From JBCDGH01 sp038751365 (GTDB lineage Bacteria; Patescibacteriota; JACMRA01), in NCBI GenBank assembly GCA_038751365.1, contig JBCDGH010000007.1, positions 1 to 41,599 of the forward strand: a stretch of DNA of 41,599 nucleotides. The letters run 5' to 3'. Below the pieces are notes generated by a model. That model ran no database searches, had not been told where the DNA came from, and was given only the letters and a program-made list of their open reading frames with translations. The number at the start of each line of letters is the position of its first letter. Within the stretch, counting starts at the first letter, position 1. Position numbers and translations under genes: made by a program. Below are positions 30,767 through 39,500 of this stretch, piece by piece.

Positions 30767-32668
30767 CTACAGCTTGACCGGTGCCCATCTAGTTTCTACA
30801 TTTCCATGTATTCTACCTTCTTTTGCTTCTTTGTCTTCAGCCGAAATCATACTTCTAAAGCCACCAGCCATAACAGGGTTTAGGCTATTATCTGATTCAA
30901 GTGAAGGTATGATGAAATTTCTATCAATAGTTACAAACTTTTCTTTTGTAGCAGTATTTTCTATTATACACTGAGGCATTTCAATTTGTAATATGTATGA
31001 TCCTCTTTTTTCAATCTCGTTGTTGAGAGTTTCTATAAATGAGGGGCTAGATAACTTTAATTTAGGTAGATGACCATAACAACCATATGCGTCAGTAAGA
31101 GGTTTAGCTCTTAGTTTAACTTTTCCAGACTCTACTGACTTAGAATCAATATTTTTAGATTCAAGAAATTTTATAAACTCAAGATTTAAACTACTAAATG
31201 TTAATTTATCAAAAAGTGATTTACTAGGGACTGCAACCTCTAAATCTTCAGCAATTCTAATTATTTGCTCATAAGAACTTTCAATATCGTTTAAATTATT
31301 TCTATCTTTATTGATAATACCTGATTTTAACGAATTAATTGTTACGTCAATCTGACTCTTTAAATTTCTTATAGCCTCAATTTCGTTAGCGAATTCAGAT
31401 TCGATTCTAGATTCAATAGATTGCTGGTATTTTTTATACTCCCAAAAACCTTCTTTTTTCAGTTTCTCCAACCTGTCTAATCTACCAGATATATCTGAGT
31501 TCGTATACCTAGCTACTATTTTCCCTAATCTTTTCTTCTTATTGCTTATTGTATCAAATTCTGAGTCTTCTTTAGCTTTGTTGTTGATAATAGATTTTAT
31601 ATTCTGTTCTTTTTCATTAAGTTCTTTAAGTACATTTTGCAATTCTACAATAAATACCCTGTCTACGCTGTAAATGTCCTTAACTGACCTGGCAATATAA
31701 CCTAGATTCGTTTTCTCCATGTATTCTTTTGTGTCGTTAATTTTGCTATTTTCATTAACGTTCTTTGGGTTATTAATATTTAAAGTTAAAGCGTGAGCTT
31801 TGATAATTTTTCTGTACTCGTCGTTATCTAAAAGGGTCTCAACTTTGAGTTCAGGGTTTTTTAATTTTGCAACCGGATCGCTTGAGCGAACATAAAATAG
31901 GGGTACATCTTTCTCTCCATTATTATTAACAAAATTTTCAAACTCCTCAGGTCCCCAGACATTATCATAACCCGAATCTATTCTAATCTTTTCGGGTTGA
32001 GGATCTTCGTTTTCTATACCAAACTCAGAAGCTAAAATAGCCTCTTTTTTTTCTTTCGTTACTGCTAACATTATTACTGGTCTTTTGTGAACATTTCGAA
32101 CTGATTCAATCATCGATCGTATGGCAAATTTGAATTGAGTTTCTTCTCCATTTTCTCTGAACAATACTTCTAGTAGTGGAGTCATCGCCATTGAACCTTC
32201 GATCTCAAAAATACTATTTTTAATAATTTGTTTAATCTGATCTTTTGTTAAATCGTTGTTTGAGCATTTCTCTAAAAAACCTTCGAGGAGTGGTTGCATG
32301 TCCATTTGCACTCCATAAATAATTGGGGTTCCATCTTTATCAATACAGTATTGATAATCTGTATCCCATTCTTTATTTTTTTCGATTAGAGGAATAAAAG
32401 ATTTTCGGTACTCCGCATATATTTCTTTTAGCACTTCTGTTACGACTGTAGGATACTCAGTTTTATATTCAAGAAATACTGGGTAACCTATCCTTTCTTG
32501 TTCTCCTGTTTCTAAGTCAGTGCGGCTTGGCTCCATACTTCCTTCAAAAGAAACTCTGGTTTCTTCACCCATATCTACTGAGTTTTGTTTTTCAAAAGTT
32601 AAGCTGGGAATTTTCTCTGGTAAAGAATTAGGTTTAATATGTATTTCAGTTTTATTTTCATGTTTCAT
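30767..32668 (-). CDS. Large soluble protein with central coiled coil, function unknown
   Basis: 633 residues from ATG 32668. No signal peptide or membrane helix. The N-terminal 300 residues look alpha/beta (FLEYKTEYPTVVTEVLKEIY, KRPVIMLAVTKEKKEAIL, VPLFYVRSSDP). A coiled coil spans about residues 330-470 (FIVELQNVLKELNEKEQNIK, SRIESEFANEIEAIRNLKSQ). A C-terminal folded part contains SYILQIEMPQCI and GGFRSM. I recognise no family. Probably transcribed with the M20 gene; divergent from the deacylase gene across a 126-bp region with an inverted repeat. Confidence 0.8.
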   Translation of the reverse strand: MKHENKTEIHIKPNSLPEKIPSLTFEKQNSVDMGEETRVSFEGSMEPSRTDLETGEQERIGYPVFLEYKTEYPTVVTEVLKEIYAEYRKSFIPLIEKNKEWDTDYQYCIDKDGTPIIYGVQMDMQPLLEGFLEKCSNNDLTKDQIKQIIKNSIFEIEGSMAMTPLLEVLFRENGEETQFKFAIRSMIESVRNVHKRPVIMLAVTKEKKEAILASEFGIENEDPQPEKIRIDSGYDNVWGPEEFENFVNNNGEKDVPLFYVRSSDPVAKLKNPELKVETLLDNDEYRKIIKAHALTLNINNPKNVNENSKINDTKEYMEKTNLGYIARSVKDIYSVDRVFIVELQNVLKELNEKEQNIKSIINNKAKEDSEFDTISNKKKRLGKIVARYTNSDISGRLDRLEKLKKEGFWEYKKYQQSIESRIESEFANEIEAIRNLKSQIDVTINSLKSGIINKDRNNLNDIESSYEQIIRIAEDLEVAVPSKSLFDKLTFSSLNLEFIKFLESKNIDSKSVESGKVKLRAKPLTDAYGCYGHLPKLKLSSPSFIETLNNEIEKRGSYILQIEMPQCIIENTATKEKFVTIDRNFIIPSLESDNSLNPVMAGGFRSMISAEDKEAKEGRIHGNVETRWAPVKL

Positions 32669-32722
32669 AGCTTATTGAAATGAGTTGAGCTTACTATAAA
32701 CTATTTTCACAAAAAGATTATA

Positions 32723-32760
32723 TTGTCCACTTAGCAAAGTTCCAGTCTTGAGGTGGACAA
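32723..32760. promoter_or_regulatory. 8-bp inverted repeat in a divergent promoter region (candidate operator)
   Basis: TTGTCCAC (32723-32730) and GTGGACAA (32753-32760) are perfect inverted copies whose starts are 30 bp apart. Each arm contains a TGGACA-type -35 box for transcription away from the centre. Confidence 0.45.
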
Positions 32761-32782
32761 CGAACCTATATTGGGCTATGAT
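32754..32782 (+). promoter_or_regulatory. Promoter of the deacylase gene
   Basis: TGGACA (32754-32759), 17 bases, TATGAT (32777-32782), preceded by GGGC. It places the transcript start near 32789-32790, after the first ATG (32786) and just before the second (32795). Confidence 0.7.
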
Positions 32783-32794
32783 TAGATGAGTTTA

Positions 32795-33721
32795 ATGATA
32801 CAAAATAAAGAACATTACAATTATTTTCAAATACATCAGAATTCTAGCTTACCGATGGCTATGGAATACGACTCAGGTATGGCTGGTTCGCATATAATGT
32901 TTGTAGGTAGCTTACATGGGCATGAACCCGCGGGAGCTATAGCTTGTGTAGAAGTGCATCAAAAACTCAAATCTAGCCAATTAAAACTCAAATCTGGTAA
33001 GGTTACTTTCGTGCTAGGCAATCCCAAGGCTTTTTTAGATAATCAGAGATTTGTAAATACTAACTTGAACCGAGCTTTTTTAGATGATATTGAGTCTGGG
33101 GTAGAAGGTGAAAGAGCCCTTGAATTTCGTAATTATTTTGATTCTAATTCTGTAGATTACCTTATTGACTTACACTCAGTGTCTTCAGGAGATTTCAAAT
33201 TTGTGGTTTATTTTGAAGATGAAGTTTTGTCAGAACTGGCGGTAAAACTAAGCCCAGTCGGTACTCATCTAATCGTAAACTCAAGTATTTTGCCAGGTAG
33301 TCTGATGGAAGAAGCTGCGCGATATGGAGCTAAAAGTTTAGTATTTGAATGTGGAAATAATAATGATCAGGCTACAGTTGAAATCGCTAAACATCATATA
33401 ACCTCAGCCTTATTATACCTTTACATGATTGATACAAATGTTGAATTACCCGATATTAAGCCCTCAACAGAAATTTGTAAATATAAAGTTTTAGACTATA
33501 TTAGACCAGGGGTTGGTTTTAAATTTTTGAACCCTAAGATTACTACTGGAAGTTATTTAACTAAGGGTCAAGTTTATGCTAAATTAGGCGATGGCTTTAA
33601 GTATGAAGCTAAGACCGATTGCTATATAGTTATGCCAGATCTATACCCAAATCCAAATGATCATGATGCTGGATTTTTGTGTAGCAAAGAGACTATGACT
33701 AGACCTGTTAAGCTAGAGTAA
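32795..33721 (+). CDS. Succinylglutamate desuccinylase/aspartoacylase-family zinc deacylase
   Basis: 308 residues from ATG 32795; ATG 32786 is only three bases after the -10 and probably outside the mRNA. Zinc ligands are H41 and E44 (GSLHGHEPAG) and the His of LIDLHSVSSGD; the catalytic Glu is in VFECGN. NTNLNRAF corresponds to the substrate-binding N-x-N-R of the family. These enzymes remove acyl groups from amino acids such as succinylglutamate or acetylaspartate. The C-terminal beta domain (GVGFKFLNPKITTGSYLTKG) is typical. The substrate here is unknown. Confidence 0.88.
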   Translation: MIQNKEHYNYFQIHQNSSLPMAMEYDSGMAGSHIMFVGSLHGHEPAGAIACVEVHQKLKSSQLKLKSGKVTFVLGNPKAFLDNQRFVNTNLNRAFLDDIESGVEGERALEFRNYFDSNSVDYLIDLHSVSSGDFKFVVYFEDEVLSELAVKLSPVGTHLIVNSSILPGSLMEEAARYGAKSLVFECGNNNDQATVEIAKHHITSALLYLYMIDTNVELPDIKPSTEICKYKVLDYIRPGVGFKFLNPKITTGSYLTKGQVYAKLGDGFKYEAKTDCYIVMPDLYPNPNDHDAGFLCSKETMTRPVKLE

Positions 33722-33750
33722 TGATAACTTTATTTCAAAATTAAAACTGT

Positions 33751-33930
33751 ATGAAAAAAACTAAAAAAGGATTTAAAGAACATCTAGCTACTAAAGTATG
33801 TCAACAATGCGGAATAACCTTTCAGTATCGAAAGAGTTTAAAAAAAGATTGGGCTATGGTAAAATTCTGCTCTAAAAGCTGTCGAAGTAAGTACAAAAAA
33901 GCTAAAAGTAAGCGTTTAAACAATCTGTAA
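33751..33930 (+). CDS. DUF2256 family zinc-binding protein
   Basis: 59 residues. C17-x2-C20 (KVCQQCGITFQYR) and C40-x3-C44 (VKFCSKSCRSKYK), with W34, match the DUF2256 pattern (CxxCG.PF.WRK...W..V.YCS..CR), very probably a small zinc ribbon. Very basic, Lys/Arg-rich. It follows the deacylase gene after 29 bases on the same strand and is likely co-transcribed. I recall DUF2256 genes often lying beside photolyase genes in other bacteria; here the photolyase gene is about 14 kb away. Confidence 0.88.
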   Translation: MKKTKKGFKEHLATKVCQQCGITFQYRKSLKKDWAMVKFCSKSCRSKYKKAKSKRLNNL

Positions 33931-33936
33931 TCTTAG

Positions 33937-33965
33937 TTTACAACTTGTTAAAACTGTGCTCGATT
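33937..33965 (+). promoter_or_regulatory. Leaderless promoter of the 33971 gene
   Basis: TTTACA (33937-33942), 17 bases, TCGATT (33960-33965), preceded by GTGC; ATG 33971 follows after five bases. An in-frame GTG at 33956 lies inside the promoter. Confidence 0.5.
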
Positions 33966-33970
33966 ATATC

Positions 33971-34672
33971 ATGGAAGCACCCAAACTTAAACTTAATAAC
34001 ATAGAAAAAGTTTTGTACCCTCCGGGTTTAGCTTGCATTGCAATAGCTTGTTGGCTGCATTTATCTGATATACAGTTTAAGGATTCAGATTCTCATAAAA
34101 TTAACTTGGTCGCCGCAGGCTTATCTCTTGTAACTATAGGTAAAATAGTTCGTTATTCTGATTCTCAAATAAAACTAAATCTGGAAAATAGTAAGAAGCT
34201 TGACTTGAGTAATAGTGGGTTGGCGAGTAAATTACCACTTTTAGGTGATAAGGTATCTAGTGATCAGTTTCAAAACTATACTAAAGGTATCACTGAGCTT
34301 GTTTCCAGTTTAAAATTAAGTCAGTCTGTTCATATAGTATGCGTGGACTCGCGATTTAGGTTACGAGAGGGTTTGTTGTCTCGTCTTAATTTACCTGTTT
34401 CCAGCCTACTTAGATCATTTAAGCTTTATCGTGATGCTAAGAGCAGGTATTTATTATTTAAAGAAGAATTGAAGGGTGGAGATATGGTTTTAAAAAGAAT
34501 TGATGGAATTTTTGATGATCAGGAGATAACTGATTTTTTGATTCAAGACCCTTTTCCTGTAATTAGTTTTGCTTCTGAAAATTATGATCCTGATGATGAT
34601 GAATTGTCTAATTATGTGCTGGCAGACGAAATTCCTCTTGAAAAAGCACTTGGTATAGATGTCATAAAATAG
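33971..34672 (+). CDS. Membrane-associated protein of unknown function
   Basis: 233 residues from ATG 33971 (in-frame GTG 33956 overlaps the promoter). Two hydrophobic segments near residues 15-30 (YPPGLACIAIACWLHL) and 44-58 (INLVAAGLSLVTIGKIV) may be a membrane hairpin. The remainder is soluble: a Ser/Leu-rich middle, SVHIVCVDSRFRLREGLL, and an acidic C-terminus (ASENYDPDDDELSNYVLAD). No family recognised. Confidence 0.72.
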   Translation: MEAPKLKLNNIEKVLYPPGLACIAIACWLHLSDIQFKDSDSHKINLVAAGLSLVTIGKIVRYSDSQIKLNLENSKKLDLSNSGLASKLPLLGDKVSSDQFQNYTKGITELVSSLKLSQSVHIVCVDSRFRLREGLLSRLNLPVSSLLRSFKLYRDAKSRYLLFKEELKGGDMVLKRIDGIFDDQEITDFLIQDPFPVISFASENYDPDDDELSNYVLADEIPLEKALGIDVIK

Positions 34673-34768
34673 GTGACTTATCTACAAGTCTAGTTTGTAT
34701 AAGTTAATATTGGAAAAGGTGTGAATTCAAATTAAATTGGAATTAGTAAAATATTCTATTTCTGTTTT

Positions 34769-34842
34769 TGGTTCGGAGACAGGGATTCGAACCCCGATAG
34801 TTGGTACCAGAAACCAAAGTCCTACCATTAGACGATCTCCGA
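34769..34842 (-). tRNA. tRNA-Gln (anticodon CTG)
   Basis: Full cloverleaf on the minus strand: acceptor TCGGAGA/TCTCCGA, D arm with TCTAATGGTAGGAC, anticodon stem TTGGT/ACCAA with loop TTCTGGT (CTG at 34810-34808), T arm GGGGTTCGAATCCC. The 3' CCA is encoded (34771-34769). The rest of the 34673-34932 gap holds only the promoter of the following gene. Confidence 0.97.
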
Positions 34843-34876
34843 GTAATTGCATTAATTTTTTCACCCCTTAGAGTTG

Positions 34877-34905
34877 TTGTCAATATAGTCAAAATATGCT
34901 AAAAT
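34877..34905 (+). promoter_or_regulatory. Promoter of the 34933 gene
   Basis: TTGTCA (34877-34882), 17 bases, TAAAAT (34900-34905), preceded by ATGC. Leader about 20 nt. Confidence 0.7.
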
Positions 34906-34932
34906 AAGTATGATAATTTAAGTTACTTAATA

Positions 34933-35529
34933 ATGAATAAATCTAAAAAAACTGAACGCAATAAAAATTTAAACAAAAGACTAATTTTTTTATCCACTGT
35001 TCTAAGCATCTTTGTGGTAAGTTTGGGTATGTTTAACTATATTAATAATCAGAGTTATCTAGACAATAGAGCTAGAGCTAGCGAAGACTTCAGCACTGAG
35101 CCAATTAATCCAGGTGGAGGTGATTTAGCCCTTCCCACAGCACCTAGTCAAAATTCAAATGATAGTTCAGCTTCAAATTCTACAACAGTTACTACTTCAG
35201 AACCTACAAGTCCAACCTCATCAAACCCCGAAGCTCCAACTAACAAGGCTCCAGGAGATTTACCTAGCGGAGAGTCAGATGTCTTAATTATTGATCAAGA
35301 TAATCGGGTTGAGTCACAAACACCATCCTCTCAAGAGAATACTAACGTCCAGCAACCTACCTCACAGCCCAATATTAACACGGGTGATACAGTTCGTAGT
35401 GGTGGGCTTGAGTTTACTTTAGCTTCTTTAGCCCTTATAGGTTTTGCCGTCTATCTATATTATTACCGAAAAAAAATTCACTCCAAAAGTAAATTAAAAA
35501 CAGCCGAAAAGAAAATTGCTTCAAAATAA
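34933..35529 (+). CDS. Secreted Ser/Thr/Pro-rich surface protein with RSGG C-terminal sorting-like tail
   Basis: 198 residues. A basic N-terminus is followed by a signal sequence (RLIFLSTVLSIFVVSLGMF, about residues 17-35). Residues 50-150 are a low-complexity Ser/Thr/Pro/Asn stalk. The end is tripartite: TVRSGG (RSGG at 35395-35406), a hydrophobic helix (FTLASLALIGFAVYLYYY) and a basic tail (RKKIHSKSKLKTAEKK). The same tail pattern ends the proteins at 36536-41083 and 41321-41599. The protein looks like a wall- or membrane-attached stalk processed at RSGG; this is inferred. Confidence 0.8.
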   Translation: MNKSKKTERNKNLNKRLIFLSTVLSIFVVSLGMFNYINNQSYLDNRARASEDFSTEPINPGGGDLALPTAPSQNSNDSSASNSTTVTTSEPTSPTSSNPEAPTNKAPGDLPSGESDVLIIDQDNRVESQTPSSQENTNVQQPTSQPNINTGDTVRSGGLEFTLASLALIGFAVYLYYYRKKIHSKSKLKTAEKKIASK

Positions 35530-35663
35530 AAGTAAATTAGAATTTTTGATTAAATAGATGTAAAGTGACTATTTTTTATTATTATACGAAGTTAAACTAA
35601 GTGTGGTTCTTGACATAACTATGGTGATACGGCAGCTTTTATCATAGATTACCTTAAAGCCAA

Positions 35664-35738
35664 GCACAATTAGCTCAGAGGTAGAGCGCTTCCTTGACGT
35701 GGAAGATGTCGGGGGTTCGAATCCCTCATTGTGCACCA
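35664..35738 (+). tRNA. tRNA-Val (anticodon GAC)
   Basis: Cloverleaf: acceptor GCACAAT/ATTGTGC, D arm GCTCAGAGGTAGAGC, anticodon stem CTTCC/GGAAG with loop TTGACGT, T arm GGGGGTTCGAATCCCT. The 3' ACCA is encoded. The adjoining gap sequence on either side has no other feature I can support. Confidence 0.97.
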
Positions 35739-35803
35739 AAAACAGAAACAAATTTCTTAAGTCAATATTCTATCAAATACTTTGCTTTAAAATTTTTTAA
35801 CTT

Positions 35804-36454
35804 ATGAAATCATCGTATACTGTATACTCTGCCCCAACTGGCAATGGCAGAAAACCAATTATTTTATTAGAGGAGATGGGTATTGAATATGATTATCACC
35901 CCGTAGATATTTCTAAAGGTGAGCAGTTTAAGCAGGAATATGTCAAACTTAATCCTAATAGTAAAATTCCTACCTTAGTAGATCATTCAAACAATGATTT
36001 TGTAGTTTTTGAGTCTGGTGCGATACTTCTATATCTAGCAGAAAAACATAGTAAGTTTATTCCAGAAGATACTTTATCTAGATCAGAAGTTGTACAATGG
36101 CTATTTTTTCAGAACGCAGGAATAGGTCCGATGTTCGGGCAATTTGGTCATTTCTTTAAACTCAGTAAAGAGAAATGTGATCATCCTTATCCTCTTGAAC
36201 GCTACACTAAAGAAGCCAAAAGATTGCTATTAGTTTTAGACAGTCGACTGAGTAGGTCAGAGTTTATTGGAGGTGCTGAATATAGTATAGCTGATATTTC
36301 AACTTTTCCCTGGGTTGATATATTAACTGAATATCTACAAGCGCAAGACTATCTTGAGTTAGAATCTTATCACTACCTGCACAGTTGGCTTAGTAAGTGT
36401 AAAGAAAGAAAAGCTGTTGTAAGAGCCTACGAGAGATTATCACTTTCACATTAG
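35804..36454 (+). CDS. Glutathione S-transferase, YfcG/nu-class-like
   Basis: 216 residues. The thioredoxin-fold N-terminal domain has SAPTGNGRKPIILLEEMGIE, where Thr-x-Asn replaces a catalytic Tyr or Ser as in YfcG/YghU, then KLNPNSKIPTLVDH with the cis-Pro and FESGAILLYLAEKH. The helical C-terminal domain has WLFFQNAGIGPMFGQFGHF and the family box EYSIADISTFPWV. YfcG-type enzymes act as glutathione-dependent disulfide reductases rather than conjugating enzymes. A whole-length match to a mainly proteobacterial family suggests acquisition by transfer. Confidence 0.92.
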   Translation: MKSSYTVYSAPTGNGRKPIILLEEMGIEYDYHPVDISKGEQFKQEYVKLNPNSKIPTLVDHSNNDFVVFESGAILLYLAEKHSKFIPEDTLSRSEVVQWLFFQNAGIGPMFGQFGHFFKLSKEKCDHPYPLERYTKEAKRLLLVLDSRLSRSEFIGGAEYSIADISTFPWVDILTEYLQAQDYLELESYHYLHSWLSKCKERKAVVRAYERLSLSH

Positions 36455-36535
36455 TTTCTGTTATTTTGTGCAATAAATATCGTTTGTATTAGATTAATGT
36501 AGTGTCTGTATTGTTGGTTTTGGGTTAATGTTTAC

Positions 36536-39500
36536 TTACTTTTTACTGTTGTTATTCTTTTTTGAAGTACACCTTATTGGATATAAACAAATTATGATGA
36601 CAATTATACTTATATATATAATTGGGGTTTTTCTACCACCTGAGCGAATAGTCTCTATTACTATGCCCTCTTCGGACACGTTGGCTTCTTCTGAAGTTAA
36701 TTCATTTTCTTCATTAGCCATTATTGGATCTAAAGTTGCTGGCTGAGGCTGAGGCTGGTCTGTATTTAAATTACCATTATACGCACTAATGATTGGTTCA
36801 ACAGTTTGATCAAGATTGCTAACAACTAAAGCATTTATGATTATCCTTCCTATAGTATACGTTGAATCACCTGGCTGTTGGTTAGCTGGGAGAGTTGAAG
36901 TAATTGTCCAGATGTCATTTATTTCGTCATAAGTGCCAGTAACTCCTTCGATATTAAAACTAACAAATCGCAGACCTTCTGGGAGAATACCACTCATTAC
37001 CAGTTCGGTTAAATCAACAGCACCATTTTCATTTTCTACACTAACAGTTATTTCAATTGTGTTGCCAACATTTGGAGTAGGGTTGCTTACATCTACAGTT
37101 GTTACTATATTTGGTACTCCAGTGGTATTATTAGATTCTGTCTCAGTAAACTGTAAACTATTGTTCGCTTCGCCAGAAGTGGTAAAAATGATACTGCTAA
37201 ATTGATTGTTTTCAATTAAAATTGTATTTAAAGTCTTCCAACTATCATCAAATTGAATTGATGAAAATTCTGGAAAGAGCTTAGTACTGCCATCATCAAT
37301 ATAGTCATTACCATCATTATACCCTATAGGCTGTTGTTGAGTAACAGTATAACTACCACCTTCTAGTGAATTAAACTCGAAATCACCATTATTGTCTGAA
37401 GTAGTCATTCTAGAAACACTATTACCACTTAAGTCATTACCTGTAAGGTTTATAGTAACATTTGGGATTGGGGTTTGATCACCCTCATCTATACCGTCTT
37501 GATCCTCTTCGGCATAATTCTTACCACTAATACTATTAAATCTAGCAGTACCAAAGTTTACATTTGAGTAATCTGATGTAGTATCATCTAAGACTAAGGT
37601 TGTAGCATAATCCTTTTCACTATCGTGATCTTCTAATTGATAATCTAGATATTCATTAAATACCACTTTGTAAGAACCTAGAGCTAAATTATTGAAAGTA
37701 TATGAATAATCATTAGCTAAATTAACTGTATCTAGTATGTTATCATTTTCATCTAATAAACTGACAGTCCAATTAGTATCTCCAGTCTCTCCAGAATCAA
37801 ATGTAGAGTTTAGATTCATATCTTCATATACATATCCGGATATCGAATAAGACTGTTGATAGCCAAAACTAACAGAGTTGACATCTCTGGAATTTGCATC
37901 TGTAATGTCAATAGTAACAATAGATTCATTAGGAGTATTTATACCATCGGTGTCATATGATTCGGTTAGTGTAGATTCAGATACTATCTTGTAGGTACCT
38001 GATAATAAGTTATTAAATGAATAACTACCTTGGAAATCTGTATCTGCTTCATCTATAAGGTTATCTGACTGATCTAAAATTTTAACTCTAGTGTTACTTA
38101 CTAAAGTTTCACCTGGGTCAATAACTTCATTACCATTTGCATCCATCCATAACTTACCTGATATTGAACCTCTGGGATAAATTGAACCGCTAGATTCAGA
38201 TAACACTAGTAAACTATTAGTATCTACTCTTGCACTTGCTTGATTATAATAGACACTGTTTACATCATTATTCTGAATATCTAGAGTGATGTCGAAACTC
38301 CTACTATTATTACTAGCTAAGTTGGTATCAAGAACTCTAACTGCTGTTACCTCATTTAGTGATGATGGGCAAGTATTACCAGATAGCGAACTACACCAAA
38401 GTGTATTACCTGTACCTGTAATATTAGAATTACAGCTATTTGAAGTCATTCCTAAATCAATATTTTTTGGATCACATGGATCATTCGAAATATCAGAAGG
38501 TGTATCTTTAGTATATAATAATGATTGTGTTGAATTATCATTTAAAACAATATTATCTAAAGTGCTACTACCACTAAATTGACTACCATTATCATCACCA
38601 GAATAGGGTAGAATATCTATTATATCAATAAAAGATACTTGATTGTCTGCATAATTAGTGTAAGTTATGTTATAGTTTATAGACTCATTTTCTAAAACTT
38701 CTGGTTTGTCATTTGTTTTTCTAACTTCAAAACGGTTATTAGTAAGATTTTGGACAGCTAATTGATCATTTGAGCAACTGCTAACAATTCTACAATCAAT
38801 ATAGAAATTATCGATTGGAGCAGGATCTTTCAGTGTGTTTAGTCTGCTGTATAAAGTAGTTTGAGAAATATTGGGAGCGAAGGAGGATGCTACAAGTTGA
38901 AATTCTATTTCATTAAGGCTTGGCGTATTACCAGTACTGTATTCTAAAGAGTCTATTTGCCAAGTAATAATGCTTGAACCGCCTGGTTGTGTATCTATAT
39001 ATATAGGTTCTAGGCTAATACCATTATATGTGGCACTGCCTGGAACATAATTGATAAATTGAGGTAAGCTATTAACAATTTGAATTTTATCTGAACCACT
39101 ATCTATAGCAGATAGGTAAAATTCATTTTTCATGGTAATCGGGTTCTGATTTAATAGAGTAGGTGTGCTGGTAGAAATTGTGTTGTAAGGAATAGCATCG
39201 ACTACATTTAGTCTATCGTAAAGACCCCAACTTGTGTAACTAGTGAATATTAACGGGTCTCTAGCTGTGATGAAATTACCACTTATATTATCTGAATCAA
39301 CTAAACCAAAATTATGTATTTGCCCGCTGATTACAGATTTAGTTTTTAAACCAGTTTGTAATATATAGTTCACATATTGACCTTGAGTGTCTGCGATAGT
39401 AGATATTTTAGGAATAACCGCTCTAACTTTTGTAATATTTTCTACTCCTCCGGGGACATCACTCACGTTATCATACCATACTGGTGATTGGGAATCACTA

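Noticed and set aside
35569..35751. Open frame of 60 codons on the minus strand containing NEGFEPPTS-type text
   Set aside because: It is the well-known artefact of translating the antisense of a tRNA gene; tRNA-Val occupies 35664-35738.
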